Below are positions 52,815 to 59,877 of a stretch of DNA of 64,000 nt, piece by piece. The stretch lies in contig DASYQD010000174.1 of NCBI GenBank assembly GCA_036005845.1, positions 25,339-89,338 on the forward strand, in the 5' to 3' direction. Under the pieces are notes generated by a model. The model did not search any database. It was not told the DNA's origin and saw nothing but the letters and a program-made list of their open reading frames with translations. Source of the stretch: DASYQD01 sp036005845. GTDB lineage: Bacteria > Acidobacteriota > Thermoanaerobaculia > Multivoradales > JAIOJS01. Within the stretch, counting starts at the first letter, position 1; each line of letters opens with the position of its first letter. A program made the translations under genes and the position numbers.

Positions 52815-53861
52815 CTAACGGGCGCTGGCGAACACCACCACCGACTCGCCGTCGCGGCGGTCGGCGAGGCCGCAGGTGGGGAGCACCGCGGCCAGCGCCT
52901 GCTCGGGCGGCAGGCCCTCGATCGAGCCGTGCAGCGTCGTGCCGGCACCGGCGGCGGCGCGCGCGGGATCGGCCCACGCCACGCGCCAGCCGGTCTCGCG
53001 CCCCACCCAGCCGAGGAACTCGCCCAGCGTGCTGCCCTCGAGCTGGAAGGAAGGCGCGATCTCCTGCACCCAGTCCCAGGCGGCGCCGTGCACCGGCACC
53101 GTGGCGCGCGACAGCCGCCCGTCGGCGGCGAGCAGCAGCTCCGCCCCCGCGGTTGCCCGCCAGGCACCCGTCCCGTCGGCGTGCTGGCGGCCGGCGAGCT
53201 CGACCGCGCCCTCGCGCACCCGCACCCGCACCCCGCCGGCGCCGACGCGCACCTCGAACTGTGTGCCGCGCTCGGTGACTTCCGCCCACGGCGTGTGCAC
53301 GTGCACCGGCGCACCACCCTGTGAATCGACGTACAGCGCGCCGGCGTCGAGCCGCAGCTCGCTGGCGGCGAGGAAGCGCGCGCTGCTGCCGACGTCGACG
53401 CGCAGCGACGGCGACGTTGCGCCGGCCGCCGCTGCCAGACGCAGCGCGAGACGGCCGTCGGCGCCGGTTTCGATCGGCGTGCCGGCGAACACCTGCGCGC
53501 CGGGCAGCAGCGGCATGCGGTCGCCGGCGGCGCCCGCCGTCGTCACGCTGCCGGAGACGCGCTCCACCGTGGCCACCAGCACCGGCGACGGCGGCGGCTG
53601 CGAGGCGTGCCGCCACAGCAGCCCGAAGGCCACCGCCAGACCGGCCGCCGCGGCAAGACCCGCGCCCCAACTCATCCAACGGAAGCGACGGCGCGCGACG
53701 ACTCCCGCCTGCCACGCCTCGCGCACCCGCATCTCCACCCGCGCCGCCCGCTCCTCCGGCACCGGCGGCCGGGCGCCGGCGAAGCGCACCAGCCGCGCGA
53801 CCGGATCGGCCGCCGTCTCGGGCTCACCCGTGACCGCCCACTCGTCGTGGCGATCGCTCAT
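52815..53861 (-). CDS. FecR-domain anti-sigma factor with C-terminal STN domain
   Basis: 348 residues. A cytoplasmic N-terminal region (about 1-60) with the anti-sigma-type arm is followed by a transmembrane helix (62-84), a periplasmic FecR domain (115-235: GSVTTAGAAG, GTPIETGADGRLALRL, TERGTQFEVRV) and an STN-like end (265-345: LEGSTLGEFLGWVGRETGWRV, LPPEQALAAVL). STN normally sits at the N-terminus of TonB receptors and secretins, so here the sensor carries the receptor-type signalling module itself. The ATG overlaps the stop of the sigma gene (ATGA). Confidence 0.88.
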   Translation of the reverse strand: MSDRHDEWAVTGEPETAADPVARLVRFAGARPPVPEERAARVEMRVREAWQAGVVARRRFRWMSWGAGLAAAAGLAVAFGLLWRHASQPPPSPVLVATVERVSGSVTTAGAAGDRMPLLPGAQVFAGTPIETGADGRLALRLAAAAGATSPSLRVDVGSSARFLAASELRLDAGALYVDSQGGAPVHVHTPWAEVTERGTQFEVRVGAGGVRVRVREGAVELAGRQHADGTGAWRATAGAELLLAADGRLSRATVPVHGAAWDWVQEIAPSFQLEGSTLGEFLGWVGRETGWRVAWADPARAAAGAGTTLHGSIEGLPPEQALAAVLPTCGLADRRDGESVVVFASAR

Positions 53862-54496
53862 GACACGACTCCTTCGAGGCCTCTTCCATCAGGAAGACCA
53901 GGCGAGATCGTGGCGAAGGCATCGCGGAAGGCCTGCCGCGCCCGCGTCAGCAGCGACTCCGCCGCCTTGGGGCCGACGCCCAGCCGCACCGCGATCTCCT
54001 TCACCGACAACCCCTCGACGTACTTCCACTCCAGCGCGTCGCCGTAGCGCACCGGGAGCTGGTCCAGGGTGAGCCGCACCAGCGCGCCGACCTCGCGCCG
54101 CAGCAGCCGTTCGCGCGGGCCGTCGCCGCCGATGGCGGACAGCGACTCGAGCGCGGCGCGCACCTCGGCGGACTCCTCGACCAGCTCGACGGCCACGCCG
54201 CGGCGGCTGCGCTGCGCGTGCCAGGCGCTGATCTCCCAGCGGCAGAACGTGCACACCCAGGTGAACAGCGAAGCCTCTCCGCGGTAGGTGTGGAGCTTGC
54301 GCACCACCTTGGCGAGCGCCGACTGGGCGACCTCCTCGGCGGCGTCGGCGTCGTGACCGAGCCGCGCCAGAGCGAAGCGGTAGAGACCGGGGAAGTGCAT
54401 GTCGAAAAACTGGCGGAAGGCGTCCTCGTCGCCGCCCAACATCCGCTGGACGAGCTCACGGTCGGACCGGTGGGCGTCGAAGCCTTCGCTCTTCAT
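53858..54496 (-). CDS. ECF-type sigma-70 factor
   Basis: 212 residues. Region 2 (about 24-95: FRQFFDMHFPGLYRFALARL, AAEEVAQSALAKVVRKL, TYRGEASLFTWVCTFCRWEI) and region 4 (about 145-200: LDQLPVRYGDALEWKYVEGL, SVKEIAVRLGVGPKAAESLL) are both present, with a linker between them. It directs RNA polymerase to specific promoters and should be held by the FecR protein encoded next, whose ATG overlaps its stop. The target genes cannot be read from sequence, but its own operon is a natural candidate. Confidence 0.93.
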   Translation of the reverse strand: MKSEGFDAHRSDRELVQRMLGGDEDAFRQFFDMHFPGLYRFALARLGHDADAAEEVAQSALAKVVRKLHTYRGEASLFTWVCTFCRWEISAWHAQRSRRGVAVELVEESAEVRAALESLSAIGGDGPRERLLRREVGALVRLTLDQLPVRYGDALEWKYVEGLSVKEIAVRLGVGPKAAESLLTRARQAFRDAFATISPGLPDGRGLEGVVS

Positions 54497-54545
54497 TCTG
54501 CTCGGCGATTAGAGAGGTGAGAGATTCAAAATCCTTCGCTCGCTG

Positions 54546-55997
54546 CTACCGATCTACCCAGCCGGCGCGATAGCGCAGCCGTACCCCCGGCGCGGCCCGC
54601 ACCTCGAGGGAACGCCAGCTGCCGTCTCGCTTGAGATCGCGGGGATAGTAGCCCAGCACATACTGGGCACGCAGCTCGGCCATGACGGCGGTGAAGGCCC
54701 GGCCGAGGTCGACGCCGGGCAGGAGCGGCTCGATGCGGCCGCCGCTGTCTTCGACGACCTCGCCGAGCTCCTGAAACTCGCGGTCGTTGCCGGCGACGTC
54801 GCGCCAGGCCGAGGCGAAGCTGCGCTCGCCGCGGGCGCGATCGAGCCGCAGCCAGTAGATGCTGGCGTCGCTGCGCTCGACCTTCCAGCGCAGGTCGGCC
54901 GCGGTCAGCGTGCTCGTCACGTCGGCGCCGTCGGAGAGCAGCACGACGATGCGGCGGCCCGGTCGCTCGTCGAGCAAACGCAGGGCGGCGTAGAGGTGAT
55001 CGTCGAGCGCCGTACCTCCGGAGGCCGCCGTGTTGTCGATCCCTTCGAGGAGCCCCGGCTCGGGCGGCCCGAACGGCGTCAGCGTCAACACGCGGTCGGC
55101 GAAGACCATCACCGCCGCCTCGTCCTCGGGCGAGAGCTTCTTGAGGAACTGGCGCGCCGCGTCGAAGGCAGCCTGCAGCTCGGCGCCGCGCATGCTCTCG
55201 CTGGCGTCGATGAGCAGCAGCGCCGAGATCGGCGCGTCGCCGCGTCCGAAGGTGGCGAGCGGCTGCGCCACGCCCTGGTCGTAGACGTGGAAGTCGCCGA
55301 CGCCGAGCTCGGGCGAGCCACCGCGGCCGCGCTCGTAGCTGGCGGTGACGAACACCTGCCGTAGCGCCACCTCGACGCGGTCCTCGTGCACCACGCGCCG
55401 CGTGATGACGCTGTCGCTGGCGCGGCCGCCGCCAGTGGTGCGGGCGACGACGGTGAAACGGCACGAGCCGCCTTCGTCGGGCACCGGGATACGCGCGCTC
55501 CACGGTGGCTGCTTGACGCGCGCCGCTGGCCAGCCGTTGACGAAGAAGTCGACGAAGGCGACCGGCTCGGTGGTGTCGACGTCGGCCGTGACGTCGACCT
55601 CGCCGGTCGTCACCTCGCCCGCCACCGGGCTGGTGAGGCGTACCGTCACCGGCGGCGGCCCGGCACGCACGACGAGCAGGCTGCCGCCGGGGCCGACGCG
55701 CACCGCCAGGCCGTGCGGCTCGAGGAGCTGGGCCAGCACGTCGTGCAGCCAGGTGCCGGTGGGCTCCTTGGCCACCTTCATGTCGGGGTGCACGAGGTCG
55801 CTGCTGTAGATGATGCGAAGGCCCTGCTCCTGGAGGCGCGCCAGGGCTTCGACGAGGGGCATGCCGAGATAGCGGCGCGGCAGCTGGGCGGCGCTGGGTG
55901 CGGCGAGGGCGGCGACGATCGCGAGGGCGGCGAGCCAGGTGACTGCCGCGGAGCGCCGACCGACGCTGCGAGTGGGCGAGCCGAATCGCGCGCTCAT
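54546..55997 (-). CDS. Secreted STN- and VWA-domain protein (acidobacterial type)
   Basis: 483 residues. Signal peptide (WLAALAIVAALAAPSAAQ), then an STN domain (about 40-110: LPRRYLGMPLVEALARLQEQ, GLRIIYSSDLV, HGLAVRVG), an Ig/Big-like segment (VRLTSPVAGEVTTGEVDV) and a VWA domain. The MIDAS is DASESM (LLIDASESMRG), with GGTALDDHLYAAL, VLLSDGADVTS and the family end RAQYVLGYYPRDLKRDGSW. A paralogue of the other VWA protein in the run, but with the STN domain added. ATGA overlap with the TPR gene upstream. Confidence 0.85.
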   Translation of the reverse strand: MSARFGSPTRSVGRRSAAVTWLAALAIVAALAAPSAAQLPRRYLGMPLVEALARLQEQGLRIIYSSDLVHPDMKVAKEPTGTWLHDVLAQLLEPHGLAVRVGPGGSLLVVRAGPPPVTVRLTSPVAGEVTTGEVDVTADVDTTEPVAFVDFFVNGWPAARVKQPPWSARIPVPDEGGSCRFTVVARTTGGGRASDSVITRRVVHEDRVEVALRQVFVTASYERGRGGSPELGVGDFHVYDQGVAQPLATFGRGDAPISALLLIDASESMRGAELQAAFDAARQFLKKLSPEDEAAVMVFADRVLTLTPFGPPEPGLLEGIDNTAASGGTALDDHLYAALRLLDERPGRRIVVLLSDGADVTSTLTAADLRWKVERSDASIYWLRLDRARGERSFASAWRDVAGNDREFQELGEVVEDSGGRIEPLLPGVDLGRAFTAVMAELRAQYVLGYYPRDLKRDGSWRSLEVRAAPGVRLRYRAGWVDR

Positions 55998-57052
55998 TCG
56001 CTCACCCGCGTCTGCGCCGCGACGCCGAGGACGCCGGCGAGCGCCTGCCGCCACTCCGGCTCGCCGGTGGCTATCGCCTGGCGCAGCGGCACCAGCTCGC
56101 TGCTCGGCGCATGCGTGTAGCGGGCGCGCGCCGACTCCGCGGCCTCGCCGCAGGCACCGAGCGTCGATAGGTCGAGCGGCGTCGCGCTGCCGGCGCGCTC
56201 GGCGACGAGCGCCGTCTGCACCGGCAGCGAGGGATCGCAAGGCAACAGGGCCGCGGCTGCCTCGAGCACGGCGGCGGCGCCGGCGAAGTCTCCGCGCGCC
56301 GCGAGCAGCTTCGCCAGCTCCTGCGCCGCCAGCGAGCGCACCCAGTCGACGCCGTCGTTCGCCAGCGCCCGCAAGTCGGCCTCGGCGCGGTCGCGGCGCC
56401 CCAGCCGCAGCTCGTTGACGGCGAGCCGCAGCCGCGCCTCGCGCGCGTCGGGGTGCTCGAGGACGAGCGGCGCCAGCAGCTCCACCGCCTCGCCGTACTC
56501 GGCGTGCAGCTCGTGGATCGCCGCCAAGCCGAGCACCGCCGCCGGCTGCCGCGGCGCCAGGGCGAGGACCCGGTCGTAGAGATCCTCCGCCGCCGCGTGC
56601 TGCGCTCCGGCGGCGGCGCTGCCGGCGAGGCTGGCCAGCATCGCCGCGTCAACGGCACGCGCGGCGGCAGCGCGGTCGAGCGAGGCGTGCAGCTCGACGA
56701 GCGCCGCGGCGCTGCGGCGCGCCTCCGCCGCCATCGTCGGCCGCCGGCTGGCGTACACGAGGTAGGCGCGCTCTTCCAGCGCCGCGGCGGCGAGCAGAGA
56801 GGCGGCCGTGCGGCGGCCGAGCGCCTTGCCGACCGCGAGCTTGGCGCGCTCGAGGCGGCCCACGTCGCCGTCCGCGGCGGCCTCCCCGTCGAGCCGCTGG
56901 AGCTGCGCCAGCGCGTCCTCGTCTTCCCCCGTCGCCCAGGCGCCGAGCGCGCGCCGGTAGGCGGCCTCGATCTTCGCCTGCTCGCGGAACGCGCCGCGAG
57001 CAGGAGCGGTGGCTACCACGAGCAGCAGCGCACAGGTGAGGAAGCGCCGCAT
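55994..57052 (-). CDS. Secreted TPR protein
   Basis: 352 residues with a signal peptide (FLTCALLLVVATAPARG) and about seven TPR-like helical pairs, for example EAAYRRALGAWATGEDEDALAQL, QHAAAEDLYDRVLALAPRQ and EYGEAVELLAPLVLEHPDAREAR. First gene of the six-gene run and divergent from the heptad-repeat protein gene. The stop overlaps the ATG of the STN-VWA gene. Probably a periplasmic scaffold for the VWA protein. Confidence 0.78.
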   Translation of the reverse strand: MRRFLTCALLLVVATAPARGAFREQAKIEAAYRRALGAWATGEDEDALAQLQRLDGEAAADGDVGRLERAKLAVGKALGRRTAASLLAAAALEERAYLVYASRRPTMAAEARRSAAALVELHASLDRAAAARAVDAAMLASLAGSAAAGAQHAAAEDLYDRVLALAPRQPAAVLGLAAIHELHAEYGEAVELLAPLVLEHPDAREARLRLAVNELRLGRRDRAEADLRALANDGVDWVRSLAAQELAKLLAARGDFAGAAAVLEAAAALLPCDPSLPVQTALVAERAGSATPLDLSTLGACGEAAESARARYTHAPSSELVPLRQAIATGEPEWRQALAGVLGVAAQTRVSE

Positions 57053-57284
57053 CGAGGTAGTAATGGTAGCCGGCGTAGAATCGCCCCACCTTCAGAATGG
57101 CGCCGGATGGCGCGGGACGGTGCGAGACGGTGCGAGACGGTGCTTGCGGACGACGGCTGCGTTACCGGCCCCTTCCGGGCCCTGCGCTGAATCGCCCGAC
57201 CAGAAGCGGAGGGCGCTAGGACGCGTACAATCAAGACGATGGCCGTTGCGGCCGACGCCCAGCGCGCTGCTTGAGGGCTGGAAC
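57053..57284. promoter_or_regulatory. Divergent promoter region, short GC repeats
   Basis: 232 bp between two divergent genes. It contains an 11-base tandem motif (ACGGTGCGAG-type, about three copies near 57117-57150). No clear -10/-35 pair was identified, but this region must carry the promoters of both the heptad-repeat gene and the six-gene run. Confidence 0.4.
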
Positions 57285-57725
57285 ATGACCGACATGGCAC
57301 ATGGCATGACCGACGTGGCGCACTGCACGACTGACTTGGCGCATTGCACGACCGACACCGCGCACGGTATGACCGCTGCCGGGCACGTCACGAGGGACAC
57401 CGGGCACATCGTGAGCGACGCCGTGGCAGTCGAGCCCTCGCTCTGGCCGTCCACCGAAGCGTTCGAAGAAGGGCGTCCACTGGCGGGCGGGTCTCCCGCC
57501 TGGTTCAAGTTCGTCCCGCTGTTGCCGTTCGGCGCCATCCTTGCCACTGCCATCGCCATCTATTTCGCGCCGTCGCCGTGGGGCGCGGTGGCCGCCGTCA
57601 CGTTCCTCGCTCTATGGGTGTTCTTCACGATCTTCCTCGCCGTCACCGGTCGATTGGACCGCAAGGCGTGGAGGGTCGAGCGGGACGAGCCGGTGAAGCC
57701 GGGCGGCTTCCCGAGCGGAAGCTAG
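57285..57725 (+). CDS. Membrane protein with N-terminal MTDxAH heptad repeats
   Basis: 146 residues. Residues 1-42 are six heptads: MTDMAHG, MTDVAHC, TTDLAHC, TTDTAHG, MTAAGHV, TRDTGHI, encoded by 21-bp tandem repeats. Then comes a soluble stretch and two hydrophobic helices (about 82-100 and 102-121, PWGAVAAVTFLALWVFFTIF). The regular His and Asp pattern suggests metal binding, though that is inference. No family was recognised. ATG 57285 lies just upstream of the repeats. The stop codon overlaps the stop of the convergent glycosylase gene (CTAG). Confidence 0.65.
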   Translation: MTDMAHGMTDVAHCTTDLAHCTTDTAHGMTAAGHVTRDTGHIVSDAVAVEPSLWPSTEAFEEGRPLAGGSPAWFKFVPLLPFGAILATAIAIYFAPSPWGAVAAVTFLALWVFFTIFLAVTGRLDRKAWRVERDEPVKPGGFPSGS

Positions 57726-58936
57726 CGCCCGCGCTCGACGACGCCGAGGCGCAACGCCTCGGCGTAGCGCCGTACCGCGGCAGCGACCAGCTCACGCGTC
57801 GGCGCGTCGTCGCGTTCGTAGTGCGCCGCGAGCAGCTCGATCTGGCCCGCCGCTGGCCGAGCCTTGAGGTCGACGCGGCCGATCAGCCGCTCGCCGGCGA
57901 GCACCGGCAGCACGTAGTAGCCGAAGACGCGCTGCGCCGCGGGCTTGAAGATCTCCAGCGACTGCGCGAAGCCGAAGAGGAGCTGCACGCGGCCGCGGTC
58001 CCAGAGCAGCGGATCGAAGGGCGACAGCAGCACCGGCCGATCGGCGCGCGGGCGGGCGCGCTCGAGCGTCGCCGCCAGCTCGAGATCGGCGGGGCGGCAC
58101 CAACCTTTGACGTTGCCGCGGCCGTGGCGCGGATCGACCACGAGCGTGCAGGCGACGATCTCACGGGCTTCGACGAGCTCGGATAGCGCGGCGGCGATCT
58201 CGTCGCGCTTGTTGCGCAGACGCCAGGTCGCGGCAAGCGTTCCGGTGGTCGCCCAGCCGTGGCCGCCGAGGGCGACGAGCAGCAACCGCCGCAGCGACGC
58301 GGCGCGGTCGAACGTCTCGCGCCGCCAGCGCTCCGGGATCACGCGCTCCGTGAGGTCGAACGTTCGCTGAAAGGCGCGCCGCTCGCGGATCGCCAGCTCG
58401 CCCGCCGACCACAGTGCCGTCGCCACCTTCTTGGCGATCTTGAGCTGCCACCAACCCTTCCCTCCTTCACCTTCCATGTCGAGCGAGCGCAGCGGCCCCT
58501 CCACCTCGATGCGCCGTAGCAGCTCGTCGGCGAGCTGCCTGTGCTCGCCCAGCAGGTCGCCCCACCAGGGATGGACGCGGAGCTCCTCGCGGCGAAACCT
58601 GAACGCCGGGTAGAGCTCGAGCGGAATCCAGCTCGCCTCATGCCCCCAGTACTCGAAGAGCGGCTCGCCCGGCTGCAGCAGCTCTTCGGCGAGACGCGGC
58701 TCGAGCCCCGCCAACCGCGACAGCAGCACGATGGCGTGGCTGCGCGCGCCCGCCACCGACACGGTGTCGAGCTGCAGGTACCCGAAGCGCCCGATCACCG
58801 CGTGTGCCGCCCGCCGCGCCGCTGCCTCGCCACGCCCAGCGCTCGCCGGCAGGGCCGTGTAGGCCGGCGCCAGGAGCCCGGCGCGTGCCAGCGCCAGCCG
58901 CCGCGCGGCACGCAAAGAGAGCGAAGCGGTTACCAC
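57722..58936 (-). CDS. YcaQ/AlkX-like winged-helix DNA glycosylase
   Basis: 404 residues of the HTH_42 (DUF1006) family; E. coli YcaQ has 410. The catalytic QxD-type motif is in FGYLQLDTVSVAGARSH. Further conserved segments are EYWGHEASWIP, KVATALWSAGELAIRERRAFQRTFD (given in two parts here: ALWSAGELAIRERR and FQRTFDL), LSPFDPLLWDR and RVFGYYVLPVLAGERLIGRV. Family members unhook DNA interstrand crosslinks or remove alkylated purines. Start is GTG 58936; frame upstream is longer but lacks family sequence. Confidence 0.9.
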   Translation of the reverse strand: MVTASLSLRAARRLALARAGLLAPAYTALPASAGRGEAAARRAAHAVIGRFGYLQLDTVSVAGARSHAIVLLSRLAGLEPRLAEELLQPGEPLFEYWGHEASWIPLELYPAFRFRREELRVHPWWGDLLGEHRQLADELLRRIEVEGPLRSLDMEGEGGKGWWQLKIAKKVATALWSAGELAIRERRAFQRTFDLTERVIPERWRRETFDRAASLRRLLLVALGGHGWATTGTLAATWRLRNKRDEIAAALSELVEAREIVACTLVVDPRHGRGNVKGWCRPADLELAATLERARPRADRPVLLSPFDPLLWDRGRVQLLFGFAQSLEIFKPAAQRVFGYYVLPVLAGERLIGRVDLKARPAAGQIELLAAHYERDDAPTRELVAAAVRRYAEALRLGVVERGR

Positions 58937-58999
58937 TGCTAGAGGGCTAGGCCGAGAGGTCGGTTGTCGATATCCGGCTCGTCGTGTTACTGTGATTCC

Positions 59000-59254
59000 G
59001 TGCGCAATGTCACCGTAGCACTTCCGGACGAAGTCTACCGCAAGGCGCGCATCAAGGCGGCCCAACTCGACACCTCGCTGAGCGCGATGGTGAGTGAGAT
59101 GCTCGGGCGGCTCGGCGACGAAGAGAGCGACTTCGAGCGCCGGAAACGCCTGCAAGACGAGGTGCTGGCGACGATCACACGCTTCAGCGCCGCCGCTCGT
59201 CTCGGCCGCGACGATCTCCACGAGCGTCGTCAGGAACGCCGTGCGCTTCGTTGA
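59000..59254 (+). CDS. VapB-type ribbon-helix-helix antitoxin
   Basis: 84 residues with GTG start at 59000. VRNVTVALPDEVYRKARIKA is the beta strand and first helix of a ribbon-helix-helix DNA-binding domain, followed by LDTSLSAMVSEMLGRLG and a charged toxin-binding tail (RLGRDDLHERRQERRALR). Its last 14 bp overlap the start of the PIN toxin gene, the classic vapBC order. Divergent from the glycosylase gene. Confidence 0.88.
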   Translation: MRNVTVALPDEVYRKARIKAAQLDTSLSAMVSEMLGRLGDEESDFERRKRLQDEVLATITRFSAAARLGRDDLHERRQERRALR

Positions 59255-59711
59255 CACCAACGTCCTGCTCTACGCGGTGAGCACGGCGCCCGCGGAAGCC
59301 GAAAAGACGGGCCGCGCCCGCGAGTTGCTCGCGGCGGAGGATCTCGCTCTCTCCGTGCAAGTGCTGCAGGAGTTCTACGTCCAAGCGACGCGGCCCAGCC
59401 GCACGGGCCGCTTGAGCCACGAGCAGGCCAGCAAGCTGGTCGAGGCCTTCTTGCGCTATCCGGCGCTGGACGTGTCTGTCGAGCTCATGCGGGCCGCGTT
59501 CGACACCGCGGCCCGCTTCGGCATCTCGTACTGGGACGCGGCGATCGTGGAGGCGGCGCGCCGGCTGGGCTGCAAGACCGTGCTCAGCGAGGACTTGGCC
59601 GACGGTCAAAGCTACGGCGGCGTGACCGTCGAGAACCCCTTTCGACGCCGGTCACGCTCGCGTGGCGCCAGGCCTCGAGGCGGTCCGCGAGCTTCGCGGC
59701 GGCGGGCGTAG
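59241..59711 (+). CDS. VapC-type PIN-domain toxin
   Basis: 156 residues. The PIN acid residues are Asp5 (FVDTNVLLYA), Glu in LQEFYVQA and Asp in YWDAAIVEAARR, giving the Mg-dependent RNase site; the later acidic residue lies in LSEDLADGQ. The last 22 residues are a basic, Arg-rich tail (SRSRGARPRG and following) beyond the usual end at VENPF. GTG 59241 is the start. VapC toxins typically cleave tRNA or rRNA; specificity is unknown. Confidence 0.88.
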   Translation: MRFVDTNVLLYAVSTAPAEAEKTGRARELLAAEDLALSVQVLQEFYVQATRPSRTGRLSHEQASKLVEAFLRYPALDVSVELMRAAFDTAARFGISYWDAAIVEAARRLGCKTVLSEDLADGQSYGGVTVENPFRRRSRSRGARPRGGPRASRRRA

Positions 59712-59877
59712 ACCCGGCTAGCGGGGAATTCCGCTCGCCGCGGCCGTCTAAGCAGTGGTCGGGAAGCCGCCTGGCGCTGGAAGACCGCCCCGGGGCGACG
59801 GGTCCGCTCTCAGAGAAGCGCCGGGGCTTCCCTCGCGTAGCAACCGATCCACGTCCTGTCCAGGAAAGGGGAGCGGC

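Noticed and set aside
57117..57150. Short tandem repeats as a CRISPR-like array
   Set aside because: The repeats are adjacent, without spacers, and only about 11 bases.
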